From assembly GCA_017632155.1 (NCBI GenBank), contig JAGBRZ010000057.1, positions 1 through 25,407 on the forward strand: DNA of 25,407 bases, written 5' to 3'. The DNA is from Clostridia bacterium. Lineage in GTDB: Bacteria > Bacillota_A > Clostridia > Oscillospirales > CAG-272. The position numbers were made by a program, and so were the translations under genes. The notes beneath the pieces were generated by a model. It searched no databases. It saw only the letters and a program-made list of their open reading frames with translations, and was not told the DNA's origin. This document shows positions 15,410 to 22,356 of this stretch, piece after piece; positions within the stretch are counted from its first letter, which is position 1, and each line of letters starts with the position of its first letter.

Positions 15410-16414
15410 TTAGTCTATTTTCACAAGCAGTTTTCCGAATCTTGAAAGCTGAGGATTCATAAATTCCTCTGCCGCTTCTTCCATGGTCAGCTCGCGGTGG
15501 ATGATCTTTGATGTATCGAGCATACCGGACGCAAGAACTCTGACGGCGCGCTCGGTGGTGTAGGGGTTGACATACGAGGTTTTGATCGTCAGTTCCTTGA
15601 TGAAAGCATCGTAAAGCGAGATCGGGGTGGTCTTTGCCGAGTCCGCAACGCCGAACATAACAACTGTCGCGCCGCGTCCCGCAACCGAGAGGGCAGAGAG
15701 CTGTGCGCCCGTGTTTCCAACACACTCGATGACCTTATCGACATTATATTTCGCGGCATATTCCGCAATTTTTTCTTCATCCTTTGAGCAGATGAATACG
15801 TCCGCGCCGAGCTCTTTTGCAAGAGATTCCTTGCTTTCATCGTATTCGATAACAACGATCTCGCCCGCACCTGCGGATTTGATAAGCTGTATCATAATAG
15901 TTCCGATCGCGCCAAGACCCACGAGAGCCACGCGTTCGCCGTGCTTGACTCCGAGAAGATCTGCACCGCGCAGACAGCAAGCAAGCGGCTCGGCAAGTGC
16001 CGCATCGCGAAGCGAGAGCTTTTCGGGGATGTGATAAACGTTTTCAACGGGGGCGTTTATGTATTCTGCCATACCCTTGACGACACCGCGGCTGTTCTTG
16101 CAGAAGGATTTTTTGCCGTCCTTGCAGAACTCGCACTTGCCGCATCCCCAGTTGGGATCGACGGTTACTCGGTCGCCGGGCTTGAATTCGGTAACGCCCT
16201 CGCCAACCTCTGCAACAACGCCCGAGATCTCGTGCCCGAGTGCAACAGGATAGGTTACAGGTCTTGTATTTTTCTTGCCGCTGACCTTGTGGTGGTCACT
16301 TCCGCAGATGCCGCAATATGCAACTTTAACGCGAACTTCGCCCGCGGCGAGGTCCTTGAGAGGAAGGTCACCGACAGCGACGTTGCCGGGACCGTATAAA
16401 ACTACTGCTTTCAT
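15410..16414 (-). CDS. Zinc-dependent alcohol dehydrogenase (medium-chain, sorbitol/threonine dehydrogenase-like)
   Basis: The 334-residue protein has the medium-chain dehydrogenase pattern. Catalytic zinc ligands are Cys37 (YCGICGSD), His61-Glu62 (ALGHEISG) and probably Glu142. The structural zinc site is Cys91, 94, 97 and 105 (CGKCEFCKDGKKSFC). The NAD(P)-binding turn GLGAIG is at 166-171. The overall form is closest to sorbitol or threonine dehydrogenases; the substrate is an inference. The ribosome binding site AAAGGAGT (16421-16428) overlaps the stop of the pantothenate kinase gene 12 bases upstream, so the two form an operon. Nothing visible links the two reactions directly. Confidence 0.92.
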   Translation of the reverse strand: MKAVVLYGPGNVAVGDLPLKDLAAGEVRVKVAYCGICGSDHHKVSGKKNTRPVTYPVALGHEISGVVAEVGEGVTEFKPGDRVTVDPNWGCGKCEFCKDGKKSFCKNSRGVVKGMAEYINAPVENVYHIPEKLSLRDAALAEPLACCLRGADLLGVKHGERVALVGLGAIGTIMIQLIKSAGAGEIVVIEYDESKESLAKELGADVFICSKDEEKIAEYAAKYNVDKVIECVGNTGAQLSALSVAGRGATVVMFGVADSAKTTPISLYDAFIKELTIKTSYVNPYTTERAVRVLASGMLDTSKIIHRELTMEEAAEEFMNPQLSRFGKLLVKID

Positions 16415-16426
16415 ATATTTACTCCT

Positions 16427-17284
16427 TTACTGAAGTGCCGCGCCGATAACGGTGCCGTACTGCGACATTTCGGGAACGATGAAGTTGACCCCGAATGTGG
16501 GGGCGAGGCTTGCAAAGGTATCGCAGACGGGCTTGATGGATGTCAGGTTTCCGCACATAACAATATCTTTGATGCCGAATTGACGTGCCGCAAAGATGGA
16601 CATCATTGCAACTGTTTCGGAAACCATATTGAAAATACCGAGCGCAATATCCTTCTTTGATGCAAGATCGGAAAGATTGCCGAAGTTCGATGCCGTCAGA
16701 TTTTCATTGACACCCTTGAAGGTGCCGGATTTCGAAATATCCTTGATGCGAAGGTCGACCTGTCCGAGGTCGCCGCCCTCCGAGATCTGTTCAAGATGCT
16801 CTATCGAACCGATTCCGAGCATCTTTCGGGAAAGTCCGAGAATGGTACCTCCGCCAACGCCCGTGCCGCCGAGATATTCGGTTACCGCGCCGTTTTCTGC
16901 TCGCTTTGCGTGAATGATCGCGGTGCCCGTGCCGAGGCTGACAACGATCGCCTCGTCGAGTCCCGAAAGATAAAGTCCGCCGATGCCCGTGCTTGAAAAT
17001 TCGGAAACGCTCTTGCATTCGCGGTTGTAAATGGGGGACTGAATCGCACGGCTTCCCGCGCCCGTCATCATAATGCGGTCGATCTCGTCAAGTGAGAGTC
17101 CGTTTTCAAGGGTGAATCTGCCAAATGCGCCGTAAATCGAGGTGACTGGGTCGGTTGCCTGAACGAATATGGGGGAGAGAAGCTTGCCGCCCGGCGCAAA
17201 TCCGACGATCTTTGTCGTGCTTCCGCCAACGTCGATGCCCACAACAGTCTTTTTATTATCGGGTTTGATTATGTAATCTGCCAT
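16427..17284 (-). CDS. coaW: Type II pantothenate kinase
   Basis: The 285-residue protein is an ASKHA-fold kinase: phosphate-binding GIDVGGSTTKIVGF (from residue 16), MMTGAGSRAI, VSLGTGTAII and GGTGVGGGTILGLS, the last being very characteristic of type II pantothenate kinases from Firmicutes and eukaryotes. It would phosphorylate pantothenate, the first step to coenzyme A. A longer frame starts at a GTG at 17299, but the ATG at 17284 has a GAGGA site about 8 nt upstream and starts the usual short N-terminus. It is the first gene of a two-gene operon and diverges from a HAD phosphatase gene through overlapping promoters. Confidence 0.9.
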   Translation of the reverse strand: MADYIIKPDNKKTVVGIDVGGSTTKIVGFAPGGKLLSPIFVQATDPVTSIYGAFGRFTLENGLSLDEIDRIMMTGAGSRAIQSPIYNRECKSVSEFSSTGIGGLYLSGLDEAIVVSLGTGTAIIHAKRAENGAVTEYLGGTGVGGGTILGLSRKMLGIGSIEHLEQISEGGDLGQVDLRIKDISKSGTFKGVNENLTASNFGNLSDLASKKDIALGIFNMVSETVAMMSIFAARQFGIKDIVMCGNLTSIKPVCDTFASLAPTFGVNFIVPEMSQYGTVIGAALQ

Positions 17285-17328
17285 TAATTTTGTCCTCACG
17301 GAAAAATTTTATATTTATTCATACTGAT

Positions 17329-17357
17329 ATTATATCAAACTCTTGCAAAAAAATCAA
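17329..17357 (-). promoter_or_regulatory. Promoter of the pantothenate kinase operon
   Basis: Minus-strand TTGATT (17352-17357), a 17-nt spacer and TATAAT (17329-17334) preceded by TTTGA. It overlaps the plus-strand promoter at 17343-17371. Confidence 0.82.
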
Positions 17358-17371
17358 GTCTGTGATATAAT
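17343..17371 (+). promoter_or_regulatory. Promoter of the HAD phosphatase gene
   Basis: TTGCAA (17343-17348), a 17-nt spacer and TATAAT (17366-17371) preceded by TGTGA. Its -35 lies inside the spacer of the divergent promoter. Confidence 0.85.
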
Positions 17372-17405
17372 ATTTAAGAAAATACTTATAAAACGGAGAA
17401 GAAAA

Positions 17406-18227
17406 ATGGCATTCAAAAATCCCGATACCGCTATTCTCAACGAAAAAGAGCTCTATATCTTTGATATGGACGGAACCATCTATCTTGGTTACAACGTTTT
17501 CCCCTTCGCTATCCGCTTCATCAACAATCTTCGTGCAGCGGGCAAGCGCGTTCTTTTCTTCACAAACAACGCATCCCATACCTCTGATTTCTACGTTCAG
17601 AAGCTTTCGAAGCTCGGTTTCTCTCCCACAAGAGATGAAATTATGACTTCTGGCGACGTAACGATCGAGTTCCTCCGCCGCCACAGAAGCGGCAAGAGCG
17701 TATACCTTGTTGGTACCGACGAGCTCGTAGAGAGCTTCAAGGACGCGGGCATCAATATGCTCACCGGCGATGAGGAAAAGGCTGACATCGTTGTTACCAG
17801 CTTCGATACATCCATGACCTACAAGAAGATGGATGACGCGTGCCGTCTTGTTCGCGGCGGTGCTGAGTATCTTTCCACTCACCCTGATTTCAACTGCCCC
17901 ACCGAGACAGGATTTATTCCCGACAGCGGAGCTATCGCAGCTTTCGTAACCGCATCCACCGGCAAGACCCCCACCTACTTCGGTAAGCCCTATAAGGAGA
18001 CCGTTGAGATGATCAGCGAGGCTACCGGCGTATCTGTTGACAAGATGTGCATCTTCGGCGACAGACTTTACACCGACATCGCTCTCGGTAAGAAGCACGG
18101 TGTAACCGCAGTTCTTGTTTACTCCGGCGAGACCACTCCCGAGGATGTTGAGGCTGCAACCGTAGCAGAAAAGCCCGACTACGCATTCCCCTCGCTCGAC
18201 GAAGTCGATCAGGTTATGTTCGGTTAA
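17406..18227 (+). CDS. HAD-IIA family phosphatase (NagD/YutF-like)
   Basis: The 273-residue protein has all HAD motifs: I is FD20MD22GTIYLG, II is FFTNNAS, III is the Lys in YFGK194PYKE, and IV is IFGD219RLYTD224. The large insert between motifs II and III (a C2 cap, with STHPDFNCPTETGFIPDSG) places it in the NagD-like HAD-IIA group, which dephosphorylates small metabolites such as sugar phosphates or nitrophenyl phosphate in vitro. The start at 17406 is preferred over an in-frame ATG at 17343, because that ATG lies within the promoter and CGGAGA precedes 17406. Codon choice is strongly biased (GGC, AAG, CTC), hinting at good expression. Confidence 0.92.
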   Translation: MAFKNPDTAILNEKELYIFDMDGTIYLGYNVFPFAIRFINNLRAAGKRVLFFTNNASHTSDFYVQKLSKLGFSPTRDEIMTSGDVTIEFLRRHRSGKSVYLVGTDELVESFKDAGINMLTGDEEKADIVVTSFDTSMTYKKMDDACRLVRGGAEYLSTHPDFNCPTETGFIPDSGAIAAFVTASTGKTPTYFGKPYKETVEMISEATGVSVDKMCIFGDRLYTDIALGKKHGVTAVLVYSGETTPEDVEAATVAEKPDYAFPSLDEVDQVMFG

Positions 18228-18243
18228 TATCTTTCTATGAAAT

Positions 18244-18289
18244 AAACGGATACTCAAGACTTTTTCGGTCAAAGAGTATCCGTTTTTTC
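18244..18289 (+). terminator. Intrinsic terminator of the HAD phosphatase gene
   Basis: A 12-bp stem (18244-18255 with 18274-18285) with an 18-nt loop is followed by a U-tract, 16 nt after the stop. Confidence 0.88.
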
Positions 18290-18309
18290 AATAAAAAACG
18301 TCTTTCGTC

Positions 18310-18338
18310 TTGAACAATTAATTAAGTTATGTTATAAT
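18310..18338 (+). promoter_or_regulatory. Promoter of the Gfo/Idh/MocA-nucleotidyltransferase set
   Basis: TTGAAC (18310-18315), a 17-nt spacer and TATAAT (18333-18338), about 25 nt before the ribosome binding site AAAGGAAG. Confidence 0.8.
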
Positions 18339-18376
18339 ATAAGCAATTCTTCTGTACACAGAAAGGAAGCATTCTT

Positions 18377-19636
18377 ATGAAAGAAAAAATCAACATTGGT
18401 TATATAGGCCTCGGTCGCCGCGGACGCGGAATGCTGAAGGCGTGCTTTTCGCAGATGAATGACGTCAACGTCAAGATTATTTGCGATATCTCCGAGGAAC
18501 GCATTGAAATGGGCAAGCAGCTTGTTCTCGAAAAAGGCGGATACACACCCGCTTCGACAACGGATTATCACGAGATTCTCGCCGATCCCGAGATCGATGC
18601 GGTAGTCATTATGACGGGCTGGAGCGGTCGAATCGCGATCGCAAAGGAGTCGATGCTCGCGGGCAAATATACGGCAATCGAGGTTGGATGCGCTGACACG
18701 CTTGACGAGTGCTTTGAGCTTGTTGAAACCTATGAAAAGACCGGTGTGCCAGTTATGATGCTTGAAAACTGCTGCTACGGCCGCCGCGAGATGATGCTTC
18801 TCAATATGATCAAACAAGGACTCTTCGGCGAGCTCGTTCACTGCACGGGCGGTTATCAGCACTATCTTCCCGATGAGGATCTGTTCAAAAACATAGATAC
18901 CGAGAATCCCCCGCATTACAGACTTCCGCATTACGTCAAGGAAAATCGCGAGAACTACCCGACTCACGAGCTCGGCCCGATCTCGAAGTTCCTTTCCATC
19001 AATCGCGGAAACCGTATGGTTCGCCTTAATTCAATCGCGACCAAGAGTGTTGCGCTGAACGAGTATGCCGAGCAGAGATTCGGCGCGGACAGCCGGTATG
19101 CGACGATGGAATATGCTCAGGGTGACATCGTCAACACGATCATCACCTGCGCGAATGGCGAAACCATCCTTCTGACTCTCGATACCACTCTTCCACGCTC
19201 TCACTATTCGCGCAACATCTCTGTTCGCGGTACGAAGGGTATGTCAATGGAGGATCGCCGCGTGGTCTATCTGCACGGTGTCACTCCTGAAAAGACTCAG
19301 GATAACGAGGCGGAGTTCTTCGAAAAATATGATCACCCGCTGCACCGCGAGTATGAAGCAATGGGCACTCGAGGCGGTCATGGAGGTATGGACTGGCTTG
19401 TTTCCCGCGCTTTTGTTGAAAGCGTGAAAAACGGCACGGATACGCCCATCGATGCTTATGATACTGCCGCGTGGCTCTGTATCGGCTGCCTTTCCGCAGA
19501 ATCGATCAAGCAGAACGGCGCTCCCGTCGATATTCCCGATTTCACAAACGGCAAGTGGAAGGATCGCGAGCCTGTCATTAAGTGCAAATACTGCCTCGAT
19601 GAAATAGTTGAGGATCTTTCAACACCGATCTTTTAA
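18377..19636 (+). CDS. Gfo/Idh/MocA family protein, GH109-like
   Basis: The 419-residue protein begins with a Rossmann NAD(P)-binding motif, GYIGLGRRGRG (8-18). The usual EKP of Gfo/Idh/MocA oxidoreductases is replaced by EVG (AIEVGCADTLDE). The strings MMLENCCYGRREMMLLNMI, GLFGELVHCTGGYQHYL and NYPTHELGPISKFLSINRG resemble what I recall of family GH109, NAD-dependent enzymes that cleave alpha-N-acetylgalactosamine by oxidation and elimination rather than plain hydrolysis. No signal peptide is visible, so it should act in the cytoplasm on imported or small glycosides. The exact sugar is inferred. It is first in a set with a nucleotidyltransferase and a second Gfo/Idh/MocA gene. Confidence 0.82.
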   Translation: MKEKINIGYIGLGRRGRGMLKACFSQMNDVNVKIICDISEERIEMGKQLVLEKGGYTPASTTDYHEILADPEIDAVVIMTGWSGRIAIAKESMLAGKYTAIEVGCADTLDECFELVETYEKTGVPVMMLENCCYGRREMMLLNMIKQGLFGELVHCTGGYQHYLPDEDLFKNIDTENPPHYRLPHYVKENRENYPTHELGPISKFLSINRGNRMVRLNSIATKSVALNEYAEQRFGADSRYATMEYAQGDIVNTIITCANGETILLTLDTTLPRSHYSRNISVRGTKGMSMEDRRVVYLHGVTPEKTQDNEAEFFEKYDHPLHREYEAMGTRGGHGGMDWLVSRAFVESVKNGTDTPIDAYDTAAWLCIGCLSAESIKQNGAPVDIPDFTNGKWKDREPVIKCKYCLDEIVEDLSTPIF

Positions 19637-19668
19637 TTTGAATGGAAAATCAGAAAGGTAGGGCTTCG

Positions 19669-20340
19669 ATGATTGACATTGAAGTTTGGACACGGCGATT
19701 ATTGCATAAAGCTGACGAAGCTTTTGGAGAACGACTGTGGTTTTTTGGCTTGCAGGGAAGCTACGCACGCGGCGAAGCCACCGAAACGAGCGACATCGAT
19801 ATTGTTTTGATCCTTGACGATCTGTCTTTTTCGGATATACAAAAATATAATTCGATCCTTGACGGAATGCCGCATAGAGAATTGGCTTGCGGATTCCTTT
19901 CGGGTAAAAAGGAACTGTTCAATTGGGAACCTTCCGATCTCTTTCAGTTTTATTACGATACCGTACCGTTGCGTGGAAGCCTTGATGAAATGCTGGGTTT
20001 GCTTGATGTCAGTGTGATCGATCGCGCGATAAAGATCGGCGCGTGTAATGTCTATCACGGATGTGTGCATAATATGCTCTATGAAAAAAGTGATGAGATT
20101 TTGCGGGGGCTTTATAAATCCGCAGCTTTCGTCGCACAAGCACGCGCCTTCAAGCTGACTGGCAGATATATCAAAAAGCGCGACGAGCTGTTGGAGCTTC
20201 CGGACGGCGAGATCGTTAAAATTTCATCTGATCTGAAAAACGGCGCCAAAGTTGATTTCGACGAAATGTCGAATAAACTGTTTGAATGGTCGAAAAGATT
20301 GATTAATGAAACGGAGAAGCTAAATGGTAAAAACATATAA
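19669..20340 (+). CDS. Nucleotidyltransferase-domain protein (Pol beta superfamily)
   Basis: The 223-residue protein starts with a nucleotidyltransferase core: GLQGSYARGEATETSDIDIV, with Gly30-Ser31 and metal-binding Asp42 and Asp44 (the GSxxRGxxxxxSDxD pattern of the MNT/KNT-like group). The C-terminal half (about 115-223) is helical, with IDRAIKIGACNVYHGCVHNM and FVAQARAFKLTGRYIKKRDEL, resembling the substrate-binding or HEPN-like half of such enzymes. It may transfer a nucleotide to a small molecule, a protein or RNA; the role is unknown. An in-frame ATG at 19642 lacks a ribosome binding site, while AAAGGTAGGG precedes 19669. The 3' end overlaps the next gene by 17 bases, so the two are coupled. 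Confidence 0.82.
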   Translation: MIDIEVWTRRLLHKADEAFGERLWFFGLQGSYARGEATETSDIDIVLILDDLSFSDIQKYNSILDGMPHRELACGFLSGKKELFNWEPSDLFQFYYDTVPLRGSLDEMLGLLDVSVIDRAIKIGACNVYHGCVHNMLYEKSDEILRGLYKSAAFVAQARAFKLTGRYIKKRDELLELPDGEIVKISSDLKNGAKVDFDEMSNKLFEWSKRLINETEKLNGKNI

Positions 20341-21496
20341 CATCGGCATCATCGGTTTCGGCAAACGAGCGAAGGATATATGGGGCAAGAGCATAGCGGC
20401 GTATAATTCAGTCCCCGATAATGACAAATGCCGTCTTGTCGCAATAGTAGATCCTCGCCCCGAGGATGAGCTCCGCACAGAGCTTTCTGTCTGCGGCGCG
20501 CCCGATGCTCGCATATATCGTGATCCCGTGGAGATGTACGAGAACGAAAAGCTTGACGGAGTTATCATCGGCACACGTTGCTCGCTCCATACCAAAATGG
20601 CGCTCATAAACGCTGAGTATGGCATTCCTGTGCTTCTTGAAAAGCCCGTTTCAACCACAGATGAGGATCTTGCCTCTCTTGAAGGCATTCTTGATACGAT
20701 GGATGAAAAGACGCTTATCTCCTTCCCGCTCCGCGTCGCACCCCTTGCCGTCAGAGTAAAGGAGATTATTGACACGGGCATCCTCGGCAAGATCAGCCAG
20801 GTTCAGGGAATCAATAACGTTCCCTATGCAAGAGGATATTACCATAAATGGTATCGCGACGATGAAGAAACCGGTGGACTGTTTTTGCAAAAATCCACGC
20901 ACGATCTTGATCTGATACAGTTCATTCTGAACGAACCGAAGCCCGTTATGATCAGCGCGACCGAAACGAAGAATATCTTCCTCGGCGATATGCCCGCGGG
21001 TCTCAAGTGCAAGGATTGCCAAAAACGCGGGAGCTGCCCCGAAAGTGACATTAACGTTGCAACTTACGGTGACAGATATGAAATCGGTGAATATTGCTCT
21101 TTCGCTGTTGACACCGGCAACCACGACAGCGCTTCTATAATGGTGCAGTACGCGGACGGTATGCACGCCGTTTACAGTCAGAATTTCGTTGCGCGCAAGG
21201 CTGCGGGCAGACGAGGTCTGCGAATTATCGGATACAACGCAACGCTCGAATTTGAATTCAATTCAAAATGCATCGACATTTTTTATCATAACGAAAACAA
21301 AAACGAGCATATCGATATGACCGAGGAATGCAAGCACTCACACGGCGGGGGAGATCTCAAAATGATAGATTCCTACGTCAAAATGCTCGGCGGAGCAAAG
21401 TCGCCCGCGCCCCTCTCATACGGCATTCTTTCGGCAAAACTCTGCCTCGCCGCGAGACGGTCGGCAAGGGAGAATATTTTTGTTAGAATAAAATGA
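20324..21496 (+). CDS. Gfo/Idh/MocA family oxidoreductase with Cys cluster
   Basis: The 390-residue protein has the standard family layout: Rossmann start IGIIGFGKRAKD (7-18), the EKP motif at 106-108 (LLEKPVS) and the active-site-like block LQKSTHDLDLIQF with Lys190, His193 and Asp194. It probably oxidises or reduces a sugar or cyclitol with NAD(P). An insert carries Cys229, Cys232 and Cys238 (CKDCQKRGSC) plus Cys258 (EYC), a spacing that could bind zinc. It starts inside the preceding gene with CGGAG upstream, so it is cotranscribed with the nucleotidyltransferase and GH109-like genes. It ends 3 bases before the stop of the convergent XRE gene, with no terminator hairpin between them. Confidence 0.88.
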   Translation: MVKTYNIGIIGFGKRAKDIWGKSIAAYNSVPDNDKCRLVAIVDPRPEDELRTELSVCGAPDARIYRDPVEMYENEKLDGVIIGTRCSLHTKMALINAEYGIPVLLEKPVSTTDEDLASLEGILDTMDEKTLISFPLRVAPLAVRVKEIIDTGILGKISQVQGINNVPYARGYYHKWYRDDEETGGLFLQKSTHDLDLIQFILNEPKPVMISATETKNIFLGDMPAGLKCKDCQKRGSCPESDINVATYGDRYEIGEYCSFAVDTGNHDSASIMVQYADGMHAVYSQNFVARKAAGRRGLRIIGYNATLEFEFNSKCIDIFYHNENKNEHIDMTEECKHSHGGGDLKMIDSYVKMLGGAKSPAPLSYGILSAKLCLAARRSARENIFVRIK

Positions 21497-21499
21497 TTG

Positions 21500-21712
21500 T
21501 TAATTTTTTGGGTAAGGCTTTGCACAGTTTGTTAGTCCCAATAAATAGTCGGTTGAGGTGTTATAGTATAAAGCGAGCTTAATTAACAGTTCTATCGGAA
21601 TCTGTCGTTGGCAGTTTTCATACTGCGAATAAGTGTTTTGTTTGATGTTTAAATAATCAGCGATTGCTCGTTGGGTTAAATCTTTATCTTCGCGAATATC
21701 TTTTAATCTCAT
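21500..21712 (-). CDS. XRE-family HTH transcriptional regulator
   Basis: The 70-residue protein is almost only a helix-turn-helix domain: RLKDIREDKDLTQRAIADYL, then IKQNTYSQYENCQRQIPIE and ALYYNTSTDYLLGL, the classic Cro/CI pattern. Such small proteins usually act as dimeric repressors of their own and a divergent gene. GGAG lies 7 nt before the ATG. It diverges from a TM2 protein gene, and the region between carries two near-identical palindromes that fit its operators. Confidence 0.93.
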   Translation of the reverse strand: MRLKDIREDKDLTQRAIADYLNIKQNTYSQYENCQRQIPIELLIKLALYYNTSTDYLLGLTNCAKPYPKN

Positions 21713-21739
21713 AGTAGTACTCCACGTTTTTTAATTATT

Positions 21740-21769
21740 ATAATAAATCTCGAATTGAGATATTGACAA
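21740..21769 (-). promoter_or_regulatory. Possible promoter of xre
   Basis: Minus-strand TTGTCA (21764-21769), an 18-nt spacer and TATTAT (21740-21745), with O1 in the spacer. An alternative -10, TATAAT at 21737-21742, has no good -35. Confidence 0.45.
21747..21762. promoter_or_regulatory. Operator-like palindrome O1
   Basis: The site ATCTCGAATTGAGATA lies just upstream of the -35 of the TM2 gene promoter and between possible -35 and -10 elements of the xre promoter. It matches O2 at 14 of 16 positions. Confidence 0.7.
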
Positions 21770-21791
21770 ATATCTCAAATTGTGATATAAT
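21763..21791 (+). promoter_or_regulatory. Consensus promoter of the TM2 gene
   Basis: TTGACA (21763-21768), a 17-nt spacer and TATAAT (21786-21791) preceded by TGTGA: full consensus with extended -10. Such strength would call for repression, in line with the operators around it. Confidence 0.9.
21772..21787. promoter_or_regulatory. Operator-like palindrome O2
   Basis: The site ATCTCAAATTGTGATA fills the spacer and touches the -10 of the TM2 promoter. Its centre is 25 bases from that of O1. Half-sites of O1 and O2 also form a perfect 8-bp inverted repeat around the -35. Confidence 0.7.
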
Positions 21792-21824
21792 TTTTATATA
21801 ATAAAAACATGGAGGTGTTTTCAA

Positions 21825-22226
21825 ATGGAAGAGACTACCAATACAACTACAGCTACCCCTGAAAAGACTAAATTTTGCAAGCACTGCGGAGGAAAAATTC
21901 CAGAGGATGCAGTGATTTGTACTTTGTGCGGCAGACAAGTTGAGGCTATGCCTCAGCAAGTAGCTAACCCTACCATTACTATCAACAACAGCAATGCAAA
22001 TGTTAATGCAAACGTGAATGCCAATGTTGGTAGAGTACCGAAGGCGATTAATAAATGGGTGGCTTTTCTGTTGTGCTTCTTCTTAGGCTTTTTGGGAGCA
22101 CACAAGTTTTACGAAGGAAGAACGGGACTTGGTATAATTTACTTACTTACGTTTGGTTTATTTGGCTTCGGTTGGGCAATCGATACTATCGTATTACTTT
22201 TAAAACCCAATATATACTATATCTAA
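21825..22226 (+). CDS. Zinc-ribbon and TM2-domain membrane protein
   Basis: The 133-residue protein has an N-terminal zinc ribbon, Cys18-x2-Cys21 and Cys32-x2-Cys35 (CKHCGG and CTLCGR). An Asn/Val linker with three tandem NANV units (about 57-68) follows, then a TM2 domain: helix one (about 78-92), the loop GAHKFYEGRTGLGIIY and helix two (about 104-126). TM2 proteins are widespread and mostly of unknown function. Both helices and the ribbon should leave the ribbon in the cytoplasm. GGAGGTG precedes the ATG. The gene is driven by a consensus promoter covered by operator-like sites next to a divergent XRE repressor gene, so it is probably tightly controlled. Confidence 0.9.
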   Translation: MEETTNTTTATPEKTKFCKHCGGKIPEDAVICTLCGRQVEAMPQQVANPTITINNSNANVNANVNANVGRVPKAINKWVAFLLCFFLGFLGAHKFYEGRTGLGIIYLLTFGLFGFGWAIDTIVLLLKPNIYYI

Positions 22227-22230
22227 TATA

Positions 22231-22280
22231 AAACAAGAAGTTCGCAATTTTGTGCTTTCAGCCTTGCGAACTTCTTGTTT
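22231..22280. terminator. Terminator after the TM2 gene
   Basis: A perfect 17-bp stem (22231-22247 with 22264-22280) and a 16-nt loop lie directly after the stop, with AT-rich flanks on both sides. Confidence 0.85.
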
Positions 22281-22296
22281 ATTATTGATATAGAGA

Positions 22297-22325
22297 TTGA
22301 CAAATTGATATTTTTAGAGTATAAT
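22297..22325 (+). promoter_or_regulatory. Promoter of the EamA-rqcH operon
   Basis: TTGACA (22297-22302), a 17-nt spacer and TATAAT (22320-22325). Confidence 0.85.
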
Positions 22326-22356
22326 AAGACGATCAATTTTTCAGAGGTAGTGATAA

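Noticed and set aside
17319..18272. 317-codon frame opposite the HAD phosphatase gene
   Set aside because: The plus strand has all four HAD motifs, a promoter, a ribosome binding site and a terminator; the minus frame has none of these.
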